From Planctomycetaceae bacterium (lineage in GTDB: Bacteria > Planctomycetota > Planctomycetia > Planctomycetales > Planctomycetaceae), in NCBI GenBank assembly GCA_020426505.1, contig JAGQPX010000034.1, positions 1 to 62,497 of the forward strand: a stretch of 62,497 nt of DNA, read 5' to 3'. Position numbers and translations under genes: made by a program. The notes beneath the pieces were generated by a model. It saw only the letters and a program-made list of their open reading frames with translations. It was not told the origin of the DNA and made no database searches. Each line of letters opens with the position of its first letter. Position 1 is the first letter of the stretch. Positions 9,943 to 19,734 of the stretch are shown in pieces.

Positions 9943-12297
9943 ATGTTCTGCTGGTTAAGTCGAAGATCGGTTCTCACTGCGGGTCTGGCGATGGGTGCTC
10001 TCATCGGTTCGTCCGTTTGCGTCCAGGCGCATGATGGCGATGATCCTCACCATGCTCCAGTGAAGGTCGCGGATGAGGTGGCCTGGCGACCGACCGCGAA
10101 TCCGGACCGCATCGTCCTCACGTGGGTGACGGAGCCGGCGACTTCACAGGCGGTCACATGGCGAACCGACACGTCGGTGACACGGGCGGTTGCTCAAATT
10201 GCGATCGCGGAGGACGGGCCGTTGTTCGTCGCCGGGGCGAAGCAGCACGATGCGGGGACGACGCCGTTCGAGTCGGACTTGGGGACCGCTCACTATCACA
10301 CCATCAATTTCACCGGGCTGACACCGGAGACGAAGTACGTCTACCGAGCCGGCGATGGGGTCAACTGGAGCGAGTGGTCACACTTTACCACGGCCTCCGA
10401 GCAGTCCAAGCCGTTCACGTTTGTGTACTTCGGCGATGCGCAGAACGATTTGAAGTCCCATTGGTCGCGAGTCGTGCGAGAGGCGTTCAAGGATGCTCCT
10501 CGCGCGTCGTTCCTGCTGCATGCGGGTGATCTGATCAATCAGGCGACCCGCGATGCGGAGTGGGGAGAGTGGTTCTACTCGCAGGGATTCATCTCACGCA
10601 CCATGCCGTGCATCGCGGTGCCGGGGAATCATGAGTACCCGCGTGTCACCGATGCTGCGACCGGTGCAGAGACCCGGGAGCTGACGCAATATTGGCAGAG
10701 GACGTTCGCGTTCCCCGAGAACGGTCCCGAACGAGCAAGAGAAGCGGTCTATTGGATGGACTATCAGGGGACGCGCTTCGTGGCGATGAACTCGAATGAG
10801 GACTGGGAGTCACAGGCTGAGTGGCTTGATGGAGTGCTGGCAGACAATCCGAATCGCTGGACCCTCATCACGTTCCATCACCCGATCTACTCATCGAAAG
10901 CGGGGCGCGATAACCCAGTTCTGCGAGACCTGTGGCAGCCCATCTTTGACAAATACAAGGTCGACCTCGTACTGACTGGTCATGACCACACGTATGCCCG
11001 ATCACGGTTGATGACCCATCAGAGTGAGCAGAACGTCGCAACCGGTGTTCGCAAGCAAAGTGAAGAGTCTGGCACTGTGTACGTCGTCTCCGTCAGCGGT
11101 CCGAAGATGTATGACCTCGGACGCCGCCCGTTCATGCGACGGGCAGCGGAGGACACGCAGCTGTATCAGATCATCACGATCGATGGTGACGAACTGCGCT
11201 ACGAGGCGAGGACAGCAACGGGTCGCCCCTACGATGCCTTCACCCTCAAGAAGCGAGATGGTCAGGCGAACGAACTGGTCGACCGTATTCCGGACACTCC
11301 GGAAAATCGCCGCGAGCAGACACCCGAACGAGTCGCGTCGACTCCCAAGATCCGTGAGGGTGACAACGTCATGCTGGCCGAGCCGACGGTCAAATTGCTC
11401 AACCCCGAGGCTGTCGATCAGGACGACCTTTGTATCTGGCAGGATATCAATACGGCTTCACGCAGCACGGTCATCACGTCCGACAAGTCGGCCGATCGCC
11501 TGTTTGTCTATGACCTGACAGGCAACCTATTGCAGTCGATCGAAGTGGCCCAGCCGGGGAACATCGACATCCGCAGTGGGTTTTCGCTCGGAGGTGAGGC
11601 GGTCGATCTTGTCGTTGTGAATCAACGCAAGGATGGCGCGAAGTTGTGTTGCTTCCGCGTCGACCCGCAGTCACGGGAACTCGTGCGTGTTGATCGCGGA
11701 GATATTCCCACTGGACCGAATTACGGCGGCTGCCTCTATCACTCATTAAAGACAGACAAGTTCTACGCTTTCATCACGTCTGAGCAGGGAGATGCAGAAC
11801 AGTACGAACTGGTCGATGATGGCACTGGTCATGTCATCGGTAAGAAGGTCCGCAGTTGGCCCATTGGCAAGTCAGAGGGAGCGGTTGCTGATGATGCGAC
11901 CGGTCAACTGTACGTCGCAGAGGAAGAGAAGGGCATCTGGCAACTGGGAGCTGAGCCGCAGGACCCCACGACCGGCCAACTGGTCATCGAAGTCGGGAAG
12001 CATGGTATCAAGGGAGACCTCGAAGGCGTGACGCTGGCGAAGACCCCCGACGGCACTTATCTCCTGTTCTCGGACCAAGGGACAAGCACGGTCCACGTCA
12101 TGCCCTTGGGAGGTGGTGGGCTGACACTTCGCTTCGCCGTCACAGGTGCGAAGGAGACGGACGGCATCGACATCGCGATGGTGCCTCTTGGCACAGAGTT
12201 TCCCCGCGGGTTATTTGCTGTCCACAGTGACGATTCGCCATCTCCGATCCTGCTCACACCGATGGAGCACGTGCTTTCCGCGTTGGGAGCCAACTAA
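9943..12297 (+). CDS. Purple-acid-phosphatase-like metallophosphoesterase fused to beta-propeller phytase
   Basis: A 784-residue exported protein. After a signal peptide (about 1-30), a fibronectin-III-like PAP N-domain (about 45-150) leads into a binuclear metallophosphoesterase (about 158-400) with its ligand set: GDAQ (Asp165), GDL (Asp196), GNHE (Asn229-His230), FHHP and TGHDHTYAR (His347/His349). From about 478 to the end it matches the calcium-dependent beta-propeller phytase family: DDLCIW, TSDKSADRLFVYDLTGN, IDIRSGF, YGGCLY, EGAVADDATGQLYVAEE, GDLEGV and DGIDIAMVPLG. This gives two mechanistically different phosphatase folds in one polypeptide, probably periplasmic or secreted, for phosphate scavenging from phytate or other organic phosphate. 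GAGGG precedes the ATG. Whether both sites are active cannot be told. Confidence 0.88.
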   Translation: MFCWLSRRSVLTAGLAMGALIGSSVCVQAHDGDDPHHAPVKVADEVAWRPTANPDRIVLTWVTEPATSQAVTWRTDTSVTRAVAQIAIAEDGPLFVAGAKQHDAGTTPFESDLGTAHYHTINFTGLTPETKYVYRAGDGVNWSEWSHFTTASEQSKPFTFVYFGDAQNDLKSHWSRVVREAFKDAPRASFLLHAGDLINQATRDAEWGEWFYSQGFISRTMPCIAVPGNHEYPRVTDAATGAETRELTQYWQRTFAFPENGPERAREAVYWMDYQGTRFVAMNSNEDWESQAEWLDGVLADNPNRWTLITFHHPIYSSKAGRDNPVLRDLWQPIFDKYKVDLVLTGHDHTYARSRLMTHQSEQNVATGVRKQSEESGTVYVVSVSGPKMYDLGRRPFMRRAAEDTQLYQIITIDGDELRYEARTATGRPYDAFTLKKRDGQANELVDRIPDTPENRREQTPERVASTPKIREGDNVMLAEPTVKLLNPEAVDQDDLCIWQDINTASRSTVITSDKSADRLFVYDLTGNLLQSIEVAQPGNIDIRSGFSLGGEAVDLVVVNQRKDGAKLCCFRVDPQSRELVRVDRGDIPTGPNYGGCLYHSLKTDKFYAFITSEQGDAEQYELVDDGTGHVIGKKVRSWPIGKSEGAVADDATGQLYVAEEEKGIWQLGAEPQDPTTGQLVIEVGKHGIKGDLEGVTLAKTPDGTYLLFSDQGTSTVHVMPLGGGGLTLRFAVTGAKETDGIDIAMVPLGTEFPRGLFAVHSDDSPSPILLTPMEHVLSALGAN

Positions 12298-12373
12298 GCC
12301 GGTATCAAATGGCTATCACGTCGTCCCCGTGTGCAGTACCCTGAAGGTTTCCGATCCGCACTGAAGGAACACC

Positions 12374-13456
12374 ATGATGAGACTCTCGCTTGGGGCACTG
12401 CTTGTTTTCGTCGCAACCTCACCCGTCTTCGCAGCTGATGACATCACCATTGAACGCGTCGTTGGCCCCGAGGTCTCTCGCCGGTATAAGCACCCAGCGA
12501 CGATCGCCGAGTTCGACAATGGTGACCTCTACATCACCTACTACGGTGGTGATGGCGAGTACGATGGCGACACGGCTGTCTACGGGATGCGGCTGGTGAA
12601 GGGGACTGACACGTGGACTCCCCCCTACATCATCGCCGACACGCCGAATCGCTCCGAAGGAAACGCGGCGATTTGGCAGGGACCCGACGGGAAAGTCTGG
12701 CTGTTCTACATCACAAACTACGGGCCGACTTGGTCCTCCGCACGGATCAAGTACAAGGTGTCCGGCGACATGGGCCATACTTGGTCGGACCCGTACATGC
12801 TGTCGTTCGAGGAGGGAACGATGTTGCGCACGGCACCCATCGTGCTGAACGATGGAGATTATCTGCTGCCCGTCTATCACGAGACTGGCGAAGACCGGGA
12901 AGGCACTGCAGCCGATACATGCAGCTACTTCCTGCGGTATGATCCGGAAGAGAAGACTTGGACGCCGACGAACCGCATCTACTCCGAGATCGGCAATCTG
13001 CAGGCATCGCCCGTGCAGATCGACGATGATTATCTCGTCTGCTACATCCGTAGGGGTGGTCGCTTTCTGCCGGACCCGACTGGTTGCACGTATCGTGCAG
13101 AGTCACGAGACGGTGGCTACACGTGGAGCAAAGGCGAGCGAACCGAGTTCCGCAACCCCAACTCAGCCGTCGACTTCATCAAACTGCAGAACGGGCACCT
13201 CCTGTTGGTCTACAATGACAACAACGAAGGCGAACGCATGCCGTTGACCGTTGCCATCTCGACGGACAACGACAAGTCGTATCCGCATCGTCGGGACGTC
13301 TACAAGGTTGAAGGCGACACGGCTGCGTATCCGACCGCCATTCAGTCCAAAGATGGCAAGATTCACATCGTGTACACGTCCAGCGTTCGCACGGTCATCC
13401 ATCACGCCGTGTTCGAGGAATCAGCCATTCTGGGCCACACGGTCGATCGTGAGTGA
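12374..13456 (+). CDS. Exported sialidase-like BNR/Asp-box beta-propeller protein
   Basis: 360 residues with a signal peptide ending near FAAD (about residue 20). The mature part resembles the six-bladed exo-sialidase family: Asp-box-like turns SGDMGHTWSD, SRDGGYTWSK and STDNDKSY. The early YKHPAT stretch may place an arginine-triad residue. It would cleave terminal sialic or related sugars outside the cytoplasm, but many planctomycete members have unknown substrates. AAGGA lies 6 bases before the ATG. It follows the phosphatase-phytase gene by 76 bases and may be co-transcribed. Confidence 0.72.
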   Translation: MMRLSLGALLVFVATSPVFAADDITIERVVGPEVSRRYKHPATIAEFDNGDLYITYYGGDGEYDGDTAVYGMRLVKGTDTWTPPYIIADTPNRSEGNAAIWQGPDGKVWLFYITNYGPTWSSARIKYKVSGDMGHTWSDPYMLSFEEGTMLRTAPIVLNDGDYLLPVYHETGEDREGTAADTCSYFLRYDPEEKTWTPTNRIYSEIGNLQASPVQIDDDYLVCYIRRGGRFLPDPTGCTYRAESRDGGYTWSKGERTEFRNPNSAVDFIKLQNGHLLLVYNDNNEGERMPLTVAISTDNDKSYPHRRDVYKVEGDTAAYPTAIQSKDGKIHIVYTSSVRTVIHHAVFEESAILGHTVDRE

Positions 13457-13616
13457 TGGTTGAGTAGGCGTCACGGCTCGTCCTTCACCTGCAAGAGGTC
13501 CACGGAGGGACTTCGAGGCAACTCAGGGATTGACCCGACCATGGTGTGTCTACAATGCAAGCAGGACGAACGACGCAAGCCCGGCCCCCCGCCGAACGGA
13601 AGTGTGGTTGTCGACA

Positions 13617-14090
13617 ATGAGCAAGAAGCGAATTCCACGCCGTAAGTCGCAACGGTACGGCACGGGCGACCAACCGACCGACTACGCGATCGAGGTCTTC
13701 TTCGACGGGGATTGCCCCCTCTGTAAGCGCGAGATCAACGTACTGCGGCTGATGGACCGTGGTCACCGACTAAGATTGACGAACATTGCTGCATCTGATT
13801 TCGACGCGTCTCAGTACGAAATCACGATGGACCGCTTCATGGAGGAGATGCACGGTCGCCTTCCGACAGGCGAGTGGGTCACGGGTGTCGAGGCCTTCCG
13901 CCACATTTATGGAGCTCTCGGTTTTGGATGGCTGGTTCGAGCGACACGACTCCCGGGTGTCTCGCACCTCGCGGACAAGGCATACCATGTGTTCGCAAAG
14001 AACCGCCTGCGATTGACAGGCCGGTGTGACGACGAGTGCAAGATCAAGCCGCCGCAAAATGGTGAGCCGTCCGACGGCCCGCAGGAATGA
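13617..14090 (+). CDS. DCC family (DUF393) thiol-disulfide oxidoreductase-like protein
   Basis: 157 residues. The family signature FFDGDCPLCKREI gives the name DCC (Asp-x-Cys-x-x-Cys), with a thioredoxin-like fold expected. A basic N-terminus precedes it, and no signal peptide is seen. Members are suspected redox proteins, but no substrate is established. The ATG at 13617 is chosen because the reading frame upstream (from 13530) shows no family similarity. It is convergent with the next gene, with a 3-base gap. Confidence 0.78.
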   Translation: MSKKRIPRRKSQRYGTGDQPTDYAIEVFFDGDCPLCKREINVLRLMDRGHRLRLTNIAASDFDASQYEITMDRFMEEMHGRLPTGEWVTGVEAFRHIYGALGFGWLVRATRLPGVSHLADKAYHVFAKNRLRLTGRCDDECKIKPPQNGEPSDGPQE

Positions 14091-14093
14091 TGG

Positions 14094-15143
14094 TCACCTG
14101 ATCGGGGCTTGATCGAAAGAATTCAGAATGTCATCTGGCACGTCGTGCGCCAGGCACACGAGGATGTCTCCCTGTTGGGTCAGGGTCGGTCCGCGATGGG
14201 CGATCAGCACGCCATCGGAATCCGCTTCGATGATGGTCGGCTCTCGGTCCGGTCGTTCAGGAAAGTGCAGGGCACCGAGCGGTTGTCCCGCACGCACGTC
14301 GATTCCCACGTCGACCAGGCTCTCATACAATCCCGACTCCGGGGAGAAGATGTAATCCCCCTGATCGAGTGACTGGACCCAGCGAGTTGGCGGCAATCCC
14401 AGATCTGCTCGTGAGTGGCACTCGCCCTCTAGAACGCCCGTGTGAATAAGCACGTTTCTCAGACCGTCCTGAGCGAGTTGGTGGATCGGCCGAGGGACGA
14501 CTTCGCCGCCTCCCATCTCAGTCGTGATCACGATCTTCCCCTGTGACTCTGCTTCGACGGGCAGCAGCCCGTGCCCGGCGATGTCGGCGTAGAGAAACGC
14601 AAAGTCCGTGTTGTATGCCTCTGCCCCTTTTGCCATTGCATGTCGTTGATCCAGATCGTCGACCAGATGCATATGCGCACAGGGGTGGAAGTACACGCCC
14701 CGTCCGCCCGTGTGCAGGTCGATCACAAAGTCGGAGAGAGGAAACAGCACGTTCGTCAGGTAGTCGGCCACCATGTCGCAAACCGATCCCAGCGGGTCGC
14801 CGGGGAAGCAGCGGTTCAGATTCTTCCCATCAAGCGGAGACAGACGCGTCGCCACCCTGGAGGCCGGGACGTTGAGGATCGGGATCATGATCAAACGTCC
14901 ATTGATCTGCTCGGCTGACAACTCTCGCATCAGCCGCATGATGGCGATCTGGCCGGGGTATTCGTCACCGTGATTCCCGGCCATGAGCAGCACAGTCGGT
15001 CCATCGCCATGACCCATTGTTGCGATCGGCACCTGCAACTGTGACCAACCGCTGAGGTTGTACGAGTAGGGGATTGAGAGGGTCCCCCATTGTTTTCCTG
15101 GCTGATCGAAGTCGACGTTTGTGTGAATCTGGGTCTCTGTCAT
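14094..15143 (-). CDS. Succinylglutamate desuccinylase/aspartoacylase family deacylase (possibly DoeB-like)
   Basis: A 349-residue M14-related zinc amidohydrolase. The motifs are GNHGDEYPG (His and Glu zinc ligands), NLNRCFPGD, DLHTGG (third ligand His) and TTEMGGG, followed by a C-terminal beta domain. The length and layout resemble N-alpha-acetyl-diaminobutyrate deacetylase (DoeB) of ectoine breakdown more than AstE, but the substrate is not fixed by the sequence and no other doe gene is recognisable nearby. It is divergent from the 2-hydroxyacid dehydrogenase gene across 196 bases, so shared control is possible. Confidence 0.75.
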   Translation of the reverse strand: MTETQIHTNVDFDQPGKQWGTLSIPYSYNLSGWSQLQVPIATMGHGDGPTVLLMAGNHGDEYPGQIAIMRLMRELSAEQINGRLIMIPILNVPASRVATRLSPLDGKNLNRCFPGDPLGSVCDMVADYLTNVLFPLSDFVIDLHTGGRGVYFHPCAHMHLVDDLDQRHAMAKGAEAYNTDFAFLYADIAGHGLLPVEAESQGKIVITTEMGGGEVVPRPIHQLAQDGLRNVLIHTGVLEGECHSRADLGLPPTRWVQSLDQGDYIFSPESGLYESLVDVGIDVRAGQPLGALHFPERPDREPTIIEADSDGVLIAHRGPTLTQQGDILVCLAHDVPDDILNSFDQAPIR

Positions 15144-15339
15144 GAGCAGTAGCTTGCAACAGCACGAGGCAAAGTAGAGTTTCCAATTCGTCTGCCTAAG
15201 ATGACGACTCGGTGATTGACATGGAAGCCCGGACTTGGCCTCACCGGGAATGATGGCCGTCCGGTTGCAAGCCGTTGGTGCAAGGCGTTATGACGGCGAC
15301 TTCAGACCAATTCATTCACACCGAAGGTGATCCGCATCC

Positions 15340-16329
15340 ATGAAACCCGTTGTCAAATGTTGTGCGTTGATGGCCGACGAGGGCCCTCACTATGAGATAC
15401 TGGAGGAGGCGGGATTCCAGGTCGAACGTATTGACCGCAGCCTCGATCTCTGGAACGAAAAGACGCTGATCGATGTCGTTGGCGATGCCGCTGCGGTTCT
15501 GGCCGGATCGGAGCCGTACACGCCACGAGTCCTCAAAAGCCTCCCAGAGTTGCGAGTGATCGCTCGAACAGGTGTCGGGTTCGATGCGATTGATGTGGCG
15601 GCGTGTGATGAGCAACGCGTGGCGATCACGACCACGCCGGGCGTCAATCATCATTCGGTTGCTGAGCACACGATCGCCTTGCTGATGGGGGTGGCTCGCG
15701 GATTCCCTGATCTCGACATGCGTGTCCGCGAGGGACAATGGGAGCGCATCACGTATCCACGAGTGATGGGCAGCACGCTCGGAATTGTCGGGCTGGGCCG
15801 CATTGGGCAAGCGGTTGTTCCTCGCGCCATTGGTCTGGGGATGAAGGTCCTCGCTTGTGAACCTCATGCGGACGCGGTATTCGTGAAGGAATGGGAGATC
15901 GAACTTGTCGAGTTGGATGACCTGTTGAGCCGATCGGATTATGTGTCACTGCACATTCCGTTGGTCAAGGAAACGGCTCATCTGATGAATGATAAACGCT
16001 TCGCGAAGATGAAGCCGGGTTCGGTCTTCATCAACACAGGTCGCGGCGGACTGGTCGACGAGGCGGCGCTCAATGAGGCTCTGACGTCCGGACACATTCG
16101 GGGCGCCGGACTCGACGTGTTCGAAACAGAGCCGCTGCCGCTCGACAGCCCGCTTCTCAGTCATCGACACGCCTTGCTCGCTGGTCATGTGGCCGGCTTG
16201 GATATTGAGTCACGACGCGATGCACTGACGATGGCGGCGCACGCGATCATCGGCCTCAAAGACGGACCATGGCCCGAAGAATGCGTGCAAAACCTGACGG
16301 GCGTGACCGACTGGGCATGGAAGCGTTAG
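15340..16329 (+). CDS. D-2-hydroxyacid dehydrogenase (phosphoglycerate dehydrogenase-related)
   Basis: 329 residues of the D-isomer-specific NAD-dependent dehydrogenase family. The Rossmann motif is LGIVGLGRIGQAV. The catalytic triad region includes the Arg of NTGRGGLVDE, the Glu in the DVFETEP stretch, and the His in LLAGHVAG. The protein lacks the ACT or ASB serine-sensing domains of full SerA, so it may be a short phosphoglycerate dehydrogenase or act on another 2-keto acid. An AAGGTGAT-type ribosome site precedes the ATG. Confidence 0.85.
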   Translation: MKPVVKCCALMADEGPHYEILEEAGFQVERIDRSLDLWNEKTLIDVVGDAAAVLAGSEPYTPRVLKSLPELRVIARTGVGFDAIDVAACDEQRVAITTTPGVNHHSVAEHTIALLMGVARGFPDLDMRVREGQWERITYPRVMGSTLGIVGLGRIGQAVVPRAIGLGMKVLACEPHADAVFVKEWEIELVELDDLLSRSDYVSLHIPLVKETAHLMNDKRFAKMKPGSVFINTGRGGLVDEAALNEALTSGHIRGAGLDVFETEPLPLDSPLLSHRHALLAGHVAGLDIESRRDALTMAAHAIIGLKDGPWPEECVQNLTGVTDWAWKR

Positions 16330-16347
16330 TTTCTGCGATACCCGCGA

Positions 16348-18498
16348 TCACGTCATGGCGGTCGATGTCAGCTTGCTCGACGTGCGAGTTGTTGCCGGGA
16401 CTCGCGTCAGGGCCGTTTCGACCTCGATAACTGCGTCGGGCCCAATTCTTCCTTGAAAGCGGAGAGCTGCGTAAAGGTCGTAGCAGTCTGCCATTGCCAT
16501 CGCCCATTGCGGGTTCGCGTCGGACTCTCGAATCCGACTTACGAACTGGAGAATGGTCTCACCATTTCGTCGCTCCAGATCGTGACATTGCGATTGACGA
16601 TCGAGGCGTTTCAAAAGTGCATGCATTGAACGCAGACGTATATCTTCTTTCTGACGATGCCAACCCGATCGCCGTCTGTGACGCCACAGCAGTGGCGCGA
16701 ATAACGTCAGCATGATGGTGACAAGTCCGGGGATGGACCAAAGGACGCCCCAGAGTTGCAGAAGCATTCCTCCCACGCCGTGATCACGCACGAGTTGTTG
16801 CAGGCGAGTCCAATAGTGACGAACTGCCTCGGGAACCTGTGACCAGAGTGGAGCGGATCGAGGCAACGGTCGTCCGGATTCAGGGGTCGATTCGACGGTG
16901 ACCCATCGTTGTGATTGATCATCGTATGCCTCGACCCACGCATGGGCGTCCTTGTTGCGGGCCATCCAATAGCCGCCGATGTCGTTACGCTCAGTCGCGA
17001 CATAGCCGGTGACATAACGACTCGGAACGCCCGCGATTCGCAACAGGACTGCAGTCGCGGTCGCAAAGTACTCACAGTGGGCAGGCGGCTTTTCCGTCAA
17101 AAAGTACGTCAGTGGATTCTCTCCTTTAGGAACGTCGATCCCCAATCGGTATTCGAAGTTTTCCCGAAACCAAGTTTGCACACGGTCGATCTTTTCTGCA
17201 CTTGTCGGGCAATCAGCAAAGAGGTCGTCAGCAATTCGCCTGATCTCCGGACTCACCTCCGAATCCAAGGTCGTCGTGGTGATTTGCTGAGTTCCGTCCA
17301 AAACGTTTCGTGGAGAGTGATCCGAGTTAACGAGTTGGTAGGTTGACGGACGAGGTCGGTCCGTCGCCCGGAGCTCTCCATGTTGTGTGCTTGTGATGGA
17401 TCCATTTTCCACGGAGACGTACGCCGCCTCCAAAGGTGCAAAAATGTATGGGCCGCGCGAGCTCTGGAGCTCAACATCGATGGGAGTCAAATATCCCTGC
17501 GGCGGCTCGACGACTCGAAACAACGGATGATGGGGGTTGATGCCCTTCAATCCACGTGGAGGCTTGACGTTTGGCAATGCCTCCAACTTTGGCTCAGCCG
17601 TCCAAACGGTCCATGCCTTGTCCCATTTAGGAGTTTGATAGATATCGAAGACTACTCCCCGGAGGTATCCGGGCGCCTCTTCGGAGAACGCCACGAGTGC
17701 GACCTCTTCGGACTCCGTGATCTTCCAGTTCGATACATCGCTCAGCCGCCCAGCGGTGGTGAATCCGGGACGGGCCGAGGGGGGACGATAGCCCAGGTAG
17801 TCTCCGATGAACCATTCGAGTTCCCGATCATATCGCTGCAGGGCAAGTGCTGAACCCCCGCCGAGCAGCAGTGACGTCGTCAACGCCGACATGAGGATGC
17901 TCGCCCGCAACCACTGACGACCGGAGTTTCGCCTGTTGAGCGAGGTCCGCCACGCACTGCCGTACATCGCCGCAATGCCAACATAGGCGAGAACGTCCCA
18001 CAGGACGATTTGCTGATGCTGCGCACTCACACGGATGTTCAAGGTAACCGGTAGGCATAACGCACCCACGCCTGTCAGCCACAGCGGAGGACGGTCAGTC
18101 CGGGACTTCAGGAACAACGTCACGAGTTGCACCGCAATCAATATGCGCGCCACGACATGAAAGACGGGTGTTCCCATGAAGTGCTCGTCGAGTGTGAAAT
18201 CGAATGGGAAGAAGAAGTGGGACAGGAAGAATCCGAAGGCAATGCTCGTAAAAAGCCACTTCTGCAACGCATCGGGTCCGGAGATTCTCCATTTCGTCAG
18301 ACCTGCCAGAACGGCCAGCACAACGATGACACCCGGAAAGAGGTGGGAACCCGAGACGAAGCCAAGCAGGCCTGCTTGAACGATCAGGCAGGCGATCGCC
18401 AACCAGCGTACCTTTGCCGGCGAGTGCCCGGCCTTCTCAAACCGAATCGCGGTTGTGGCCCCGTCGACATGTTCGGAGGAGTCGGTCATCGCAAGCAA
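16348..18498 (-). CDS. TgpA-like membrane transglutaminase-domain protein
   Basis: 716 residues. An N-terminal block of about six hydrophobic segments (about 33-220, DUF3488-like) is followed by a large extracytoplasmic region with a transglutaminase core at about 425-540, another membrane helix near 590 and a cytosolic C-terminal tail (DUF4129-like). The core has Cys475 (PPAHCEYFATA) and His519 (KDAHAWVEAY). The third residue of the triad, usually Asp in WxxVDPT, is Glu536 (WVTVESTP). It is the last gene of the moxR-DUF58-tgpA operon and abuts the DUF58 gene. The family is thought to remodel envelope proteins or peptides; the substrate is unknown. Confidence 0.85.
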   Translation of the reverse strand: MLAMTDSSEHVDGATTAIRFEKAGHSPAKVRWLAIACLIVQAGLLGFVSGSHLFPGVIVVLAVLAGLTKWRISGPDALQKWLFTSIAFGFFLSHFFFPFDFTLDEHFMGTPVFHVVARILIAVQLVTLFLKSRTDRPPLWLTGVGALCLPVTLNIRVSAQHQQIVLWDVLAYVGIAAMYGSAWRTSLNRRNSGRQWLRASILMSALTTSLLLGGGSALALQRYDRELEWFIGDYLGYRPPSARPGFTTAGRLSDVSNWKITESEEVALVAFSEEAPGYLRGVVFDIYQTPKWDKAWTVWTAEPKLEALPNVKPPRGLKGINPHHPLFRVVEPPQGYLTPIDVELQSSRGPYIFAPLEAAYVSVENGSITSTQHGELRATDRPRPSTYQLVNSDHSPRNVLDGTQQITTTTLDSEVSPEIRRIADDLFADCPTSAEKIDRVQTWFRENFEYRLGIDVPKGENPLTYFLTEKPPAHCEYFATATAVLLRIAGVPSRYVTGYVATERNDIGGYWMARNKDAHAWVEAYDDQSQRWVTVESTPESGRPLPRSAPLWSQVPEAVRHYWTRLQQLVRDHGVGGMLLQLWGVLWSIPGLVTIMLTLFAPLLWRHRRRSGWHRQKEDIRLRSMHALLKRLDRQSQCHDLERRNGETILQFVSRIRESDANPQWAMAMADCYDLYAALRFQGRIGPDAVIEVETALTRVPATTRTSSKLTSTAMT

Positions 18499-19731
18499 TC
18501 AGATCTCCTGAAGTTGTCCGGATGTCACTGAGTCGGTCGTGACTTGTTCGATGCTGGCCGCTCCTTCCAACGGAAGGGTTGTCTCGCCATTTCGGACCAC
18601 GATGACCTTTAATGCACAACCCGCTTCGACCATGCGGTCCATCAATCGTCGACGGGATTCGTCCCAGTCAAGAAGCACGCAGACCGCGGTCGAGATGTGT
18701 TGCATTTCTTCAGCGACGGCTGGCGAGATTTGAGCAAAGGGGTCTCGCCGGGATGAGTCGACTGCCGCCAGGATCTCCAGAACGTTGTCAAAGCTGGACT
18801 GATTGCCGGTTGATCGGAACACGTGCAGATGAGGACCTGCCGCGAAGAAGTCCAGCAGGAATTCGCCGGTCGAAAGTGATTCGGTGACGGCGGCTGTCAG
18901 ACTGATGGCCGCTTCGAGACCAGCCTCTCCCGCGGCTCGGTTGCGTCCTCGGCCGGGAACGAACGTGTCGAGTATCACCGCCACGCGACGCGAGTATTCC
19001 TCGTGATATTCCCGAACGATTGGCCGACCGACCCGTGCCCATGCGCGAAAGTCGAGATGTCGCGTCGGCTCTCCCGGCGAGTACTCTCGGTTGCCGATGT
19101 ATTCCATCGAGCTTCCGACGTTGGCAGTCATCAGTGTCCCTACGGGCTGGTAACGCAGACTCAACGGAATGTCGACATACTCCAGTGAATGGTAAGCCGG
19201 AAGCACCGTGACAGATTGAGCCGGGAGTTTGCAGTCTCCGAATCGCATCAGATTGAAGGGAAACGTCGAATGAATGTGAATTGGTGGCAGGCGATACACG
19301 CCGCGACGATGTGCGACCAGGGTGACAGGCAGACTTTCGGATTCTCCGATTTTCAGGGACGAGATGTATCGATCGCGATTGAGCAGCTCAACCGACTTGG
19401 GGAGTCCGAACATCCCGACCATCAAGTCAAACGCGGGCTTCCACGAAGTGTTGGTGATCAGCACATTTCCGGTGAACGGCTCATCGACCCGAACTTTCGA
19501 GGGGAGCTTCCCTTTCAAATCAACTTGCGGACGGAACAGGAGTCCGATTGGCTCACAGATAAACAGAAGTGCGATCAGTGCGCAGAACACCTGATAGATC
19601 GGAGCGCCAATGTCGATTGACCCGACAGCGGACAAGAGTACGGCGGGAACAATCCAGCGACCGGTCGGCGTCAACTTGAATCGCCAGAAATAGCGATACA
19701 TGGGCCCGATGATGCGTGAGCGGTATCCCAT
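18499..19731 (-). CDS. DUF58 domain protein
   Basis: 410 residues with two hydrophobic segments near the N-terminus (about 28-62) and the DUF58 signature SPGEPTRHLDFRAWARVGRPIVREY, here in its usual place before a VWA-like C-terminal domain (VAVILDTF resembles a degenerate MIDAS strand). In this conserved triad, DUF58 proteins are membrane-anchored partners of a MoxR ATPase. The gene starts 3 bases after the moxR stop and ends exactly where the transglutaminase gene begins, so translation is probably coupled. Confidence 0.88.
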   Translation of the reverse strand: MGYRSRIIGPMYRYFWRFKLTPTGRWIVPAVLLSAVGSIDIGAPIYQVFCALIALLFICEPIGLLFRPQVDLKGKLPSKVRVDEPFTGNVLITNTSWKPAFDLMVGMFGLPKSVELLNRDRYISSLKIGESESLPVTLVAHRRGVYRLPPIHIHSTFPFNLMRFGDCKLPAQSVTVLPAYHSLEYVDIPLSLRYQPVGTLMTANVGSSMEYIGNREYSPGEPTRHLDFRAWARVGRPIVREYHEEYSRRVAVILDTFVPGRGRNRAAGEAGLEAAISLTAAVTESLSTGEFLLDFFAAGPHLHVFRSTGNQSSFDNVLEILAAVDSSRRDPFAQISPAVAEEMQHISTAVCVLLDWDESRRRLMDRMVEAGCALKVIVVRNGETTLPLEGAASIEQVTTDSVTSGQLQEI

Positions 19732-19734
19732 GAG

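Noticed and set aside
14094..16329. Complete ectoine-degradation locus
   Set aside because: Only a DoeB-like deacylase is suggestive. No DoeA hydrolase, aminotransferase or ectoine transporter is nearby, so no pathway is claimed.
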